NCBI GenBank assembly: GCA_022478985.1
Contig: JAKSZP010000156.1
Coordinates: 62,001 to 126,000, forward strand
Length of the DNA: 64,000 nucleotides
DNA from: Massospora cicadina
Taxonomy: Eukaryota; Entomophthoromycota; Entomophthoromycetes; Entomophthorales; Entomophthoraceae
Direction: 5' to 3'
The notes beneath the pieces were generated by a model. That model saw nothing but the letters and a program-made list of their open reading frames with translations, was not told the DNA's origin and did no database searches. How positions within the stretch are numbered: position 1 is the stretch's first letter; each line of letters begins with the position of its first letter. Made by a program: the position numbers and the translations under genes. This document shows positions 34,109 to 44,339 of this stretch, piece after piece.

Positions 34109-34783
34109 TTGAAATTCACACTCTCACCAGCTCAGATAATCATGCTGAGTGTACTTATGTTGATACTAGCATGTACAACATACAGTTTGGCCAATCATGG
34201 ACAATATGCACCCATCAACATAGTTTTTTCAATGCTAATGAAGAAATTAGAGGCTGTACCCAATATTGCCTATTGCAAAAAATATGGCACCGTGGGACCT
34301 AATGCCACTACCTCACTAAGAGTGTATAGCTCCTTGCCAATGGGGTTTGGTACTAGAGTGTTGTCTGCTCCGGCCATTGATTTACCTTATGACAATTTTG
34401 AGTTACTTATTGGTACCTCTTTTATTAGAAGGTATGGGCTTGAAGCCAATTTTGAGAATGATACCTTGGATTTAGGATTTAAAAGGTTCCATTGTATTAC
34501 ACTAAAGAATCCACAGATGATTAAAGTGGCCTGGTGGACACAATTACCAAGTGTTCAGTTGACCACTGAGGTTGCTTTGCCAACTCTGGATGAGGCTATG
34601 ACGTGTGGCCCATACAACCAAATTGACTCTGCTGATTCTACAGATTTTTCGTCAGGTCTGTACCATATAATAAGTTATGACGTTTATAATGTGCCCTCGT
34701 GGCTGCCAGAGCCAAAGGAGGTTGAATCTCCTTCCCCAGATGATCCACCTTTAATCTTCCTTTATTGTGAATGTCAAGTCTAA
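34109..34783 (+). pseudogene. Fragment F protease-like ORF, 224 codons open
   Basis: It contains YAPINIVFSMLMKKLEAVP, the retropepsin block seen as GAPINIVSTKLVKKM in C, and NFELLIGTSFIRRYGLEANF, the flap-side block. The catalytic D-S/T-G has become G-Q-Y, so no protease activity is expected. It is one of the longest open frames in the left half. The C-terminal third (PSWLPEPKEVESPSPDDPPL) is proline- and acid-rich linker. No start signal supports the first ATG specifically. Confidence 0.55.
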
Positions 34784-35204
34784 TGAGTATAATATTTTCA
34801 TTGGATATTGTAAATTTTGTCAACATGATTTAAATCTACCTCATCATATTTTAAAGTCTAACAGGATTCCACTCCACACTGGAAAAAAGCGCACTATTAA
34901 ACTGGGACAACATGCCCCTGTCAGAACGGATATCATTTTAAAAATCCTTAAGGTTTGTATGATAAACTCCTTTCACCAATATGCTGATCCAAAAATAATC
35001 CTGTTTTTCCTCTGGCGATATCTATCCTCACCAAGGGAGAAATTAAGGTGTCTTTGGAAAACCTACTCTTATTCAGTGCACATCTAAAAGCATCAAATAA
35101 TTTCTTATATTTTTATGTACTTCCTGGCCTAATGGTATCATCATCTTAGTCACTATCTAACCCCCATTTATTTCTGTGTTTTAATTTTTAGTCAAATGGG
35201 GAAA

Positions 35205-35880
35205 TGATGTGATTTGGTCTGACCAACCATTCAATTTTATATTTTACTTTTATTTTACTTAATATTTACTTTTATAAAAAGGGTTTGAATCCTCAGTCCT
35301 TGTTTCCAATGTTAATCTGTTGAATTAATTCATCAGAGATTTCTTGACACTGATGTAAATCTGGTAAATTAAGTTAATATGGATCACCTTGCATCCACAC
35401 CCATTTTTTATATGTAGCTATTAGTTGTTAGTTCTAAATTACTATCACTTTGCTCTGAGCCATATCAAGGATAGCTACTGGGTTTTGAATTCTTACCACC
35501 CCAATGGCAATATCCCCTGAATCACTTATTATTGATTTACAAGGCTCTACAGCGTTTATAAATTCAAATTCTTTTTTATTACTATATTTTTTCCATTGTC
35601 TTTGAGATGGCGTAAAAACAATTGCTGAAGGGTTAATTATTCCTAAAATTTTGGGCCAACGGTTTCTACCATTTTCCAAAATAATTGTGCATGCCCAGTA
35701 TTCTCCAGTATAGTTTATAATGATGGAAGTTGTTATGCTGAGGGGATCTTTTTTTAACTGGCTTATTTACGCTGCTAAAAAATTTTGACAATACAATTTT
35801 ATCCTCTTATTTTAGGGTTACTGGCTTCATATTATTCCTTTTGTTTTGATATAAAAGTAACTGAGCTTTGTGGTCGTAAT
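35205..35880. other. Possible LTR of F and an unrecognised minus-strand ORF
   Basis: 35,205 onward may be an LTR beginning TGATGTGATTTGG, with no partner in the window. At 35,434-35,679 a minus-strand frame of 81 codons (NGRNRWPKILGIINPSAIVF) is open and unusually protein-like, but I recognise no family. Confidence 0.3.
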
Positions 35881-36912
35881 TTGAGCCTCAGCGCCAATTA
35901 CAACACACTGCATTAAGTAATTCCCAATAGGGTCAGAGTGCCATTTGCATAACAATGAAAAGCGCAAAATTGCTTATTATGTTAGTGCAGCCTGAAGTTG
36001 TGACTCTTGTTACTAAAATTAGCAAACTGTCCCATTGTTTCATACTTTGTGAAAAATTTTCATGATTTCTTGCTTTTGAACAGCCATCTGCTTAAGGCTA
36101 CCAAATTCTTTCATGATTGCACTTTTAGCATCGTTGTATAACAAATTGTCTGCATGTAATTGGGGTAGGACCAGGTTATGAAAATTGGTGTCTACACAAT
36201 TAATCACTGTAACTGCTTTCTGGCAATCACTGCTTTCGAACATGGTATTTCAAATAATTTCAAAAAAATCAAGGGCATAATCTAGTAAATTATTAGTACT
36301 TTCATGGTAATTAAAAATTCTTTAGTGATCACTGCTTCAATTGTAGTACAAGTTGCACGGCCAGTAACTCTTATAGTAGGAGTGTTGTTGGGGGTCAACA
36401 CTGAGATGGAAGCATAAATATCAGTTATGTTTACAGGCGGTTGAAAGTTCCCACATTGCCATTTTCTTCATAGACAAACAAGTCGTTATTGCATAACTTT
36501 ATTTCTACTCTAATAGCACGTTCATCTTTGATTCTCAAATTATTTTCATTGTTTTTCAGAATTGGCTTTGATTCTTCCTTAGTTAACAAATTCACCAACT
36601 TTGTTTTTGAAGGCTACCTTTAGCATTAAGAAGTTCCCTATAACAACTGGTGTACTTATTCTCTAATTGGATACTTTCCAAATAATTTGTCATTGGTCTT
36701 ACCAACATGATCAACTTCTTTCTCTGTCTTTGCAACCCATTCTTATAATTTCATCAGATCAGCATTTCTTGCCAAAATTAGCGCGTTCTGATTGAGAGTT
36801 TGTAGCTCAATTAAAAACTTCTAGATCTCAATATATATGTATAGCATGGTACTAAATAATGTTTTCTAATTGGGATATAAAGACTCAATTACCTCCTGTA
36901 GTGAGCGTCAAG
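35880..36912 (-). mobile_element. Ty3 fragment E (gag end and leader), sharing an LTR with D
   Basis: Minus-strand gag text SDCQKAVTVINCVDTNFHNL and LPQLHADNLLYNDAKSAIM at 36,040-36,243 matches C gag (QKALTVMNCLDTDCQNLVL). A leader follows and then the primer site ACGCTCACTACAGGAGG (minus) at 36,893-36,908, directly beside the LTR 36,913-38,050. Downstream protease and pol are absent. E therefore lies on the 3' side of an LTR that also ends element D: a tandem arrangement. Confidence 0.65.
36040..36243 (-). pseudogene. Fragment E gag piece
   Basis: A 67-codon frame starting MFESSDCQKAV and ending KQEIMKIFHKV. It is homologous to A gag (4,212-4,418) and C gag (24,183-24,491) over the capsid region. 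The corresponding D stretch (39,330-39,480) is further decayed. The knuckle region to its left is unreadable. Confidence 0.65.
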
Positions 36913-38050
36913 TGTAAATTTTTGATAGTTTACTGCATAGGTTCTGACTAAGTTATGAGAATAAAGGAGATTACTAATTGTATGGATACTTCTAGCCAAA
37001 CAAGTCTTCTTTATCAATGGTTTCAACCTCACTCAGGTATACAATTACTGATTTCTTAGTAAAAATAGACAAAGGCAGATAATTACTTCAACTCTTTAAA
37101 AAGAGGTAACAAATTTAATATGTAATTGCCTGATAATACTTCTTTACTAAAGGTATACAAGGGTGTTTATTTAAGTGAGTTTGGTGCTCAACTCTTTGGT
37201 TTGCACCTCAATAAAAATAAAATTTATTGGTTACAAATTTAACCCTAAGAGACCATATCAGTGATGAGATTTTTTTGTTATAATCCACCTAGTCAACATC
37301 CATCACCAACTAGTTTATGACCCTTCTGGGATGACTTCTGAAACAGTGTGCTACAACGCCTTTAGCCAACCACAGTATATTAACCTCTATGAAGCTAGCG
37401 GCCATGCTTAGGTAACACTACAAATTACCCATTCACAGCAGGCTGCATTGCCCAGGATAATCTACAAACTATTATCAAGACAAGCATTATAACGCTTTTG
37501 GTAGCTCCAAAGAACATACCTAAATGGTCTGCGCTTTAGCCCAATTGATCCAAGTAAGGAATTCAATTTTTAGTTATTCAGCCAACAACCAAGTTCACCT
37601 GCTAATATTATCATTGATTGCACCCATTAAAGCATTAATTGACACTAACATTGGGATAAGATCCTGACATGATTCTAACTAATATTTAATAGACGTGTGT
37701 TACTGAACAGTGATTGGTGATAAGACAGGTATCTGCCAATTCCAATATTTAGTCAAAGCTGGATAAGCTGGCCATAGATTATACAACATATCCCCATGCT
37801 TGACTAAGTTATACACTAAGACTTCCATCCTTATCTTTCCTCTCTTGGTGCTACCTCATTAAATCTTTGCCAATGTATGCCTCAATTTCTCAACTCTTAG
37901 AATGGAATTTTGGCAATGAACTTTCCTTTGACAATCGCCCTGTAGGCGTGTCCATCACTTTGGAGGCCTTATTCCCCAATATTACATTTATTTTTAACTT
38001 CAAGTCTTCAATATTTTCAATACCTGTGCAGGACTTTGGTTACTAGTTCT
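36913..38050 (-). repeat. LTR shared by fragments D (3') and E (5')
   Basis: It aligns with the A 3' LTR on the opposite strand and with the two halves of the D 5' LTR. For example, the text at 37,255-37,330 matches 42,580-42,655. On the plus strand it starts TGTAAATTTTTG, i.e. ends TTTACA on the element strand. Confidence 0.65.
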
Positions 38051-38279
38051 ATCCTTGGCAATCATCTATACTTGTATCATATATTACCTATAATTATCAT
38101 TTTATAACCCTCTCCAAAGAGTTGTCATAGGCAGCTGCAAATTCTGGAAGGCAATATAAATATAAAATTAAAAAGATTTCTTTTTAAATTCTTTAAAGAA
38201 TTTTCATTCTTTTTTATCATTTGATGGTTTTTCATGTTTTATCTGTTAGGTATTTTTATATCCAAGTTTTTTATTTTTT

Positions 38280-38480
38280 TCTTTAACCTTCACAAATTAT
38301 CATTGGTGATATTTTATAGTATAGCCACCCATTGCTAATTATTTAAGTATTTTAAATGGGCCTGTCCAAAGTTCATCTGCTAAAGGTGGCAATCAGTACC
38401 TCCTACATCATAGTAGGCGATCTTATTACCAATTTTTTATTTGAAATGGACAGGATGATTTTACCATCCTTGAGTTGATT
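38280..38480 (-). pseudogene. Element D integrase C-terminal remnant
   Basis: Minus-strand text GNKIAYYDVGGTDCHL and LDRPI-like region matches the Ty3 integrase end (GDKVxY, then LADELWTGPFKIL). It is preceded by KKLVIRSP. Stops are present. It defines the 3' end of the D pol. Confidence 0.5.
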
Positions 38481-39159
38481 ATTGGCATCATTTTCCAAGC
38501 TTAATGTTTAATTCAATTTTCTTAAGTACATTAAGGGTTGATCCCCAAATTGTCCATATTGTAATGTTGATCCCAGCAAAACCATCTTTATCTTATATGT
38601 TTTCTCATTTTTTGTCAGCAGTTTTTGCTTTGTCAATAACTTTTCAAGTGAATGGTTAAGAAATTACTTTCATAATTCTGGGGTTGATCACCTTCAATGT
38701 AGCTCTTGTAAAAGGATTTACATTTTAAAATAATACTTAAGGTGGATCATCCGTTGGTTAATCCACAAACAGTTTAGGATATCTAATTTTTTGTTTAGAG
38801 GTTTGTCTTGTGGTATGGGAAGCTACAAATTAGATTGTCCCAATCTAGAACACGTGGCGTGTTCCCTCCTCTTGACTAAGTTCCATCTCTTCTTGAGTTA
38901 AACAAGGTTCCTTCAAACCTAACTGTCCTTGATACAACATTGAGAATCATATTGTTCTTTCATTTTGCTTTTAAAAAAGTCAGATGATGCTTGTTTGACC
39001 ATTTTTGAACTTCATTTGCTATATCATAAAATTTCCTTAAATTAACTTGGTATGATTTCAGTTTTAGAAATTTTGGTTTAATGCATTAAAAGTCAATCCT
39101 AACGTTTTAGATATTCTACCATTTAGAGGTAGTAGTGCTGGTTATAATGATGAAATCAT

Positions 39160-39480
39160 TGCACAGTGTAATTACTGATAGGTTAAGCGCCATTTCATAG
39201 CAATGTGAGTGTCAAAGTTGCTCATTATATTATTATCAGTCAGGTCTAAGCCTCCTGGTAAAATTAATTGACAACCAGCCCCAAAGTTCTGTCCTTTTTG
39301 GAAGTTAATTTATATAATTTCTTGCTTTTGGATAGCCATTTACCTAAGTAACAAAATTATTTCATGATTGCGCTTTTAGCATCTTTGTATGGCCAATTGT
39401 CCCCATGTATTTGTGGTGGCACCAGATTCTGACTTTTGGTATATAAGCAATGTAATCACTGTAACCAGTTTCCAAAAATC
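39160..39480 (-). pseudogene. Element D gag remnant
   Basis: It aligns at DNA level with E gag (35,880-36,240), for example TTTCTTGCTTTTG(G/A)A(T/C)AGCCAT. No open frame of note remains. Placement next to the leader and primer site is as expected. Confidence 0.55.
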
Positions 39481-39722
39481 ACTGTAAATGTACATGAGCA
39501 TCTATATAGTCTATAAAATGCAAGGAGCATTATCTAGTAAATGTTGGTAATTTTGGGTTAAGCCAAGATTCCTCAGTGGACACTGGTTAAATTGTAGTAT
39601 AAGATGTATTACCAGTAACTCTCATAGTAGTAGGAATGTTGTTAGTGGTCATCACTGTGATAGTGGAAAAAACATTAGGTATGTTCCAACGCGGCAAATT
39701 GCTTCCCACACTGTTATCTTCT

Positions 39723-39853
39723 ATATTATTCGAGGTGGATCAACCTTAGAACAAATATACCACACCAAGAATGTTTTCTAGCCAGTACAGATTTTAGATT
39801 TAAAACCTGCACTAGGGGTGAAAGCAGTTTTACCCGCTCAGCTAACCACCCTT
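39723..39853 (-). mobile_element. SINE2, tRNA-derived, 131 bp
   Basis: The minus strand carries a perfect pol III box A, TAGCTGAGCGG (39,834-39,844), and a box-B-like GGTTTTAAATC (39,797-39,807) in tRNA spacing. The 3' tail is GGTTGATCCACCTCGAATAA (39,726-39,745). It is flanked by the 16-bp perfect duplication cacactgttatcttct (39,707-39,722 and 39,854-39,869). Fragment E at about 36,440-36,470 shows the empty site. The head resembles a Leu/Ser- or Tyr-type tRNA. Confidence 0.85.
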
Positions 39854-40648
39854 CACACTGTTATCTTCTGTAAAGCAAAAAGTCATTATTGTATAACTCT
39901 GTCACCAATTGAGAGAAGGTGCACTTTTGATTCTCAACATTTTTTGGTCACTTTAGAATTTGGGCTTAATCCTTTCCTTAGTTGACAAATTTTCCCAACT
40001 TCAGCTTTGAATTCTACCTTTAGCATTAATTAAGTACCTGTTAACACTGGTATAAATCATTTTTAATTTAAAATTTTTCCTGTATAGTTCAACGTTGGTC
40101 TTGGTGATAAGATCAACTTTTCCCTCCATTTTTGCAACACATACTTCTAATCTTGGCATATCATCATGCGTCACCTATATTAGGGTATTCTTATTGATGT
40201 TTTGTAGCTTATGGATCTAGCTCTGGATGGATGACATGATACTAGATACTGATTACTTAATTCCTTCAGAAAGACTAAATTATTCCTATAGTAAACACAA
40301 AGTTTATCTTTTTGATATTTTACCTCACAAGTTCTGTGAATGATTTGTAAGAACAAAGGAGGGTGCTTGTTGTATGAAGACAACTAGACATTCAATTTCC
40401 TTTAGAAGGGTTCAACCCCACTCAAGCTTAAAATTACTGTCTTCTTTGAGAATTTAGATAAGGTCAGATAATCTGTTCAACTCTTCAATATAAGTAATAG
40501 TACAATATTTAGCTGTCTATTTCCACTTGATCTCACTTTGAGCAAATTCTACAAAAAAGAGGTTTATTTTACCAACGCCATCTGTCCATGTCCATTTTCT
40601 TAAAAATTTCCACAGATCTGCCACCTGCTGCTCCAATGTGGAGTAGCG

Positions 40649-42190
40649 GTGCTCCACCACCTAGCATTTTCCACCCTGTGGGAAAATGCATTTGCATGGG
40701 GCCAAACAGCCCAACAAATTCTTCTGGCCATTTTGTCCCCCACAGGACTTAGCGCTCCACCTGGCATACATCCACCCTTCTCTCCCCCATCCTCTTGCCC
40801 TCCCTCACTCCACTATCTGATTTTGCCTATGAGTTGACTATGGGCGTCTATTCCTGTATGCTGGCAAGGTGATTATCAAGTTGGCCACCGCTGCATTTGC
40901 ACCAGCTGGCTATATTAATCTCCGCCCATTTAAGGGCTATTTTAACATAGGCTTCCCAATGGAGGAGAATGCTGCAGCAGCAACTTTAACTCCCTTCTTT
41001 ATAAAAATACTCCCATCCCTACTACCTGTACTCGCCTTCCTTCAGATACCACATTGGTGGTATCCTTTGCATCCCTTCCATCTCACCTCCCACCCCACAT
41101 TTTAGATGATCAAAAGATGGTGGGACTTCTGGACCATGGGACACAGCCAAGCCTTGTATTCACCATTCCTTCTGGTGCAGAGCGCCTTGCTGCACCTTGC
41201 GCCACTGCCACCATTATCCCACACCACCCTGCTATAGCCCAACAAATTCCCCCCATGCTCATATTGCAACGGCACCTGAGCACTACTTTTGGGCTTGGGT
41301 GGATAAAGGTCACCAAATTTGTCCTCTCTGTTTTGGACTCAACCATTCAAAAAAATCCTGCCCCCAAGCCACTTCCTCTGGTGTGGCTTCTGAGCCACAT
41401 TCAGCGGAATCCAAATGGAGCGTTTTGTTGCCCCCTCCCACTAAACTTTCTCATTTGATGGGCCAAAGTGGGAAATTTACCTCCATTAAATCAACCACTC
41501 ACATCAACCCACCCAATTTTTCCCACACCAATCAGAGCCAGGCTTGGACTACCATTTGTATCCAATCAGCCCATTTGACTATTACCTACCCAAATTTGTT
41601 AGCCACTATTCTCGTGAACCAAAATCCATAGAACCTATTGGCTAAGGTTGACAAATCAGGTAAAGTTATCATGAGTGAGGATTCCAGTGAGCCTCTCAGC
41701 CAGTTCAATTATGATTGGGCCAAATTCTTCCCTTATGATTTTGACAAAACCCCATCCCCCAAACATTTTGCTCCTAAACCCAATTCCACCCCCTACCAAA
41801 TTGACCACCAGCTTGCCTTAGTAGCGGTGACCTCTCCCCACTGCCCCAACCTACGCAAAGCAGTGGCACAATCAGTGGCTCAATTCCAACTAGGGCTGAC
41901 CACTCTACTACCCCTGATTTCCCTAAAGCAGCCCAAAGTGAAATCAATAAAATATTTGACAATGCTGAAGCAGATGTCATTAATGTAAGTAAACTAACAG
42001 ATTTTGAACATTTGTTAAAATCACCAGCCAAAGTTTATCTGATTTTGCCCAACTCCTTGATGCCCGCATTCAAGCTGAACATCACTTAGCAGAATTTGTT
42101 GAAGCTGTTTACCAAGCTGATCTTGATGATGAGGATGAGAACTCATTTTACACCAACATCTACCCACACTACGCTGATGCCAAATGCCCT
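40649..42190 (+). pseudogene. L3 ORF1, zinc-knuckle protein, frameshifted
   Basis: Parts in order: a proline-rich N-terminus (40,649-40,837), LATAAFAPAGYINLRPFKGY (40,869-41,105), then the frame 41,197-41,988, interrupted by a single stop at 41,629-41,631. This frame carries the knuckle CPLCFGLNHSKKSC (C-x2-C-x4-H-x4-C, about 41,314-41,355), WTTICIQSAH and a P/S/T-rich part. The acidic end SDFAQLLDARIQAEHHLAEF, then DLDDEDEN, lies at 42,034-42,150. The protein presumably binds the element RNA. With roughly two or three lesions it is less decayed than its surroundings. Confidence 0.7.
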
Positions 42191-42406
42191 GGCTCTCCGC
42201 TTTAGTCCATTTCTACAATTATCATGATATTGTTGTGAAATGTATGTCTTCAGAAGAGCCACCTGACCCACCCTCACCCTCTGCCATGGAAAGTTAGCGG
42301 TTTCCAACTCCCCACCTGGTTGGAGTTTTTTGTTTTGGTTTATCATTCTGTTTGATTAATTCATTTGGTTCTTTTGCTTTTTGCTTATCGGTAATGTTCA
42401 TCACAT

Positions 42407-42437
42407 GGTTGGCATACCTCAAATAAATTTAAATTTA
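42407..42437 (+). repeat. L3 3'-terminal tail
   Basis: GGTTGGCATACCTCAAATAA followed by short TTTAAAT repeats. It matches SINE1, SINE2 and L2 tails over 20 aligned positions without gaps. Confidence 0.75.
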
Positions 42438-43197
42438 AATATTTAGCTGTCTAATATTCTGTCTCTATTAAAAAACACATGTGACTTTATTTAGTTGAGC
42501 TTGGTGCTTGACTTTTGGTTGGCACCTTATTAAAATGGCACTTATTTCCAATAAACTTAACACTCGAGGTATCTTATCAGTGATGAAATAAAACTTCTTC
42601 TATTAATCCACCTAGTTGTAATCCATTACTAAATAGATTATGACCCTTCTGTATTGACTACTTATTTAGCATGTTCCAACAATTTTATCCAGCCCCAGTA
42701 GATTAGCCTTTATGACCTAGCAGATTTGCTTATTCATAGAACAAATTACCTATTATGAAAGGCTGCATTACTCAGGCAACCTATATACTACTTCCAAGAC
42801 AAGCATTGTGACGCTTTGGTAGCTCCAAAGTCACCCCTAATTTGTCAGTGCCTTAACCAATCAATTTAAGTAAGTAATTTGATTATTATCTATTCAGCCA
42901 GGTATCAATCTTATCTATTACCATTGTCCATGTTTATACCTAATTACTAATTTTCTGGCAACAACATCAGGATTGGATTCTGACATTATTTTAACTAATA
43001 ATTACTAAACAAATGCCACTATACAATAGTTGACGGTAAGATAGTTATCAACATTTTCCATTATTTACTTAAGATGAATAAGTTGGTCATATAAATTCAA
43101 CACTTGGCCATACATTGATATCTCCCAAGCTCACTTTCACCTCCCACCAAAAGCCAAGCAATATATTTTGGCACTTTAAAACCAACCTCACACCAGA

Positions 43198-43514
43198 GTG
43201 TTGGCCCCAACAGGCTTCACAGCAGAATTATTAGTGGATCAAGGTTTCCATTTTGGGGATCCAATGAGACCAATTATGTTCAACATAACCCTATATCCCT
43301 TTAGAATAGTGTTAAAAGCTAGGTTGTCAAGACTAATGATCCTGAGGAAATCCTCACTTACATCATGGCCTTTGCTGGTGACACAGCTATTGCTTTTGTA
43401 TGCTCATAGGATGTCAACCTCACCGCTGTGACCCTTGAACTGTACACCTAGGTGATAAAAGCCAAGATCAAAGCTTTCACGAAAGTAGTGTCCAGTTTGG
43501 CTCCCATACCATCA
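43198..43514 (+). pseudogene. LINE L5 reverse transcriptase palm
   Basis: DQGFHFGDPMRPIMFNITLY corresponds to the LINE RT block QGDPLSPLLFN. The catalytic box reads FAGD where F/Y-A-D-D is usual, so one aspartate is glycine. It is upstream-truncated: neither PGPDGIP nor an endonuclease is present. A frameshift separates the two motifs. Confidence 0.7.
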
Positions 43515-44339
43515 TGTTGAAGATTTGGGCTTTGCCTGATGTCTGGTTCATTGTTTGGTGGAAACTGCAGCTTTGAGTGTCTATTGTGTGAGGACAATAG
43601 ACAGGATGGTGCTTTAAATTTATGATACAGCTTTTTGGTAATACTTCAATTGTATACCCAGTCATTTCACTTGGACGATGGCACGCTGCCCTGATCCTAC
43701 TGATCCCAAGTGAAAATTGAATTTAATATAAAATAAAGTGATAATGCTAAAAATTTATAAGATAAATTATAAACTTTATCCAGAAGTTAAAGGATGTCTT
43801 TATTAGTGTAAATGAAAGGGTTATTTATAGGGTTTGATGTTAACCACATCTTACCCATGATGCCTTACTTTCAGTGTCCCTTGGCCACATAAAATGTTTG
43901 TAAGGACGTCTACAAATACTTTGACTCAGGGCATCATGCTCAGCCTCAGAGTCAGAGTAAACACCATCATCATCCTTGATATGGCATTTTGTCATATCTT
44001 CAAAATAGCTGAACCAATTTACTTTCAAATGTAATCAGCAGCACATACCAAGGCGATTTGTATCAATAATTAGTAATTAATTTGGTCAAAAACTTGACTG
44101 ACATTAAAAATTAATTTTTGACATAGACCAACAAAGCCCACATGCTTGAGTCATTAAATCAAAACTTAAATTTAAGTTTGACCTAACCAACAAAGCTCTC
44201 AAGCCCATGCCATCATAGTCAAATATAATTAAATGAAATTGCTAGGCCACAAGTCCCAAGTTCAGATACTTAGGATCCACCTGAACCATAATCATTGATA
44301 TCAAATATCAGACGATTAGGTCCAGTCAATTCCTCAACA
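43515..44339 (-). mobile_element. Solo LTR of family B
   Basis: It aligns along its length with the B LTRs: start TGTTGAAG; then CTGGTTC, TCTATTGT and CAGGATGGTG-like blocks; end TCAATTCCTCAACA. It is flanked by catca (43,510-43,514) and catcc (44,340-44,344), a five-base duplication with one change. LINE L5 text continues on both sides. Solo LTRs arise by recombination between the two LTRs of an inserted element. Confidence 0.75.

Larger units (their letters stand above)
33371..35204 (+). mobile_element. Ty3 fragment F: gag, protease and possible polypurine tract
   Basis: A gag remnant at 33,480-33,900 (FADHFYYEAQVL) and a protease frame at 34,109-34,783 are followed by CAAATGGGGAAA (35,193-35,204), which resembles the polypurine tract of element B. 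TGATGTGATTTGGTC follows and could start an LTR. RT and integrase are absent. The protease text is closest to element B, so F may be a B relative. Confidence 0.55.
40519..42437 (+). mobile_element. L3: ORF1-only LINE-like retroposon, 1.9 kb
   Basis: Complete insertion flanked by the perfect 15-bp duplication aatatttagctgtct (40,504-40,518 and 42,438-42,452). It encodes a zinc-knuckle ORF1 protein with an acidic C-terminus, then a 3' UTR ending GGTTGGCATACCTCAAATAA and a TTTAAAT repeat tail. There is no endonuclease or RT between ORF1 and the tail. LINE 5' truncation removes ORF1 first, so a copy with ORF1 and no ORF2 is either an internal deletion or a gag-only family; L4 is a second member. 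Confidence 0.85.
36913..43150 (-). mobile_element. Ty3 element D, internally deleted, with two insertions
   Basis: 3' LTR 36,913 to about 38,050; integrase C-terminal end 38,280-38,480; gag about 39,160-39,480; leader; decayed primer site near 40,291-40,308; 5' LTR about 40,309-43,150. RT and RNase H are missing: under 1 kb separates gag from integrase. A SINE (39,723-39,853) sits in the leader and L3 (40,519-42,437) in the 5' LTR. The LTR family is that of element A. Confidence 0.7.
40309..43150 (-). repeat. Element D 5' LTR, split by L3
   Basis: The left part 40,309-40,518 and right part 42,438 to about 43,150 together match the LTR at 36,913-38,050. The outer boundary at 43,150 is approximate because LINE L5 begins there. 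Confidence 0.6.

Noticed and set aside
37205..37240. Another copy of the LINE/SINE tail (GGTTTGCACCTCAATAA) in the D LTR
   Set aside because: It is part of the LTR, present in both D LTRs, with no duplication or retroposon body next to it.
39790..39853. Possible functional tRNA gene on the minus strand
   Set aside because: Box A is perfect, but the box B is altered, the stems do not close, and a flanking 16-bp duplication plus tail mark it as a SINE.
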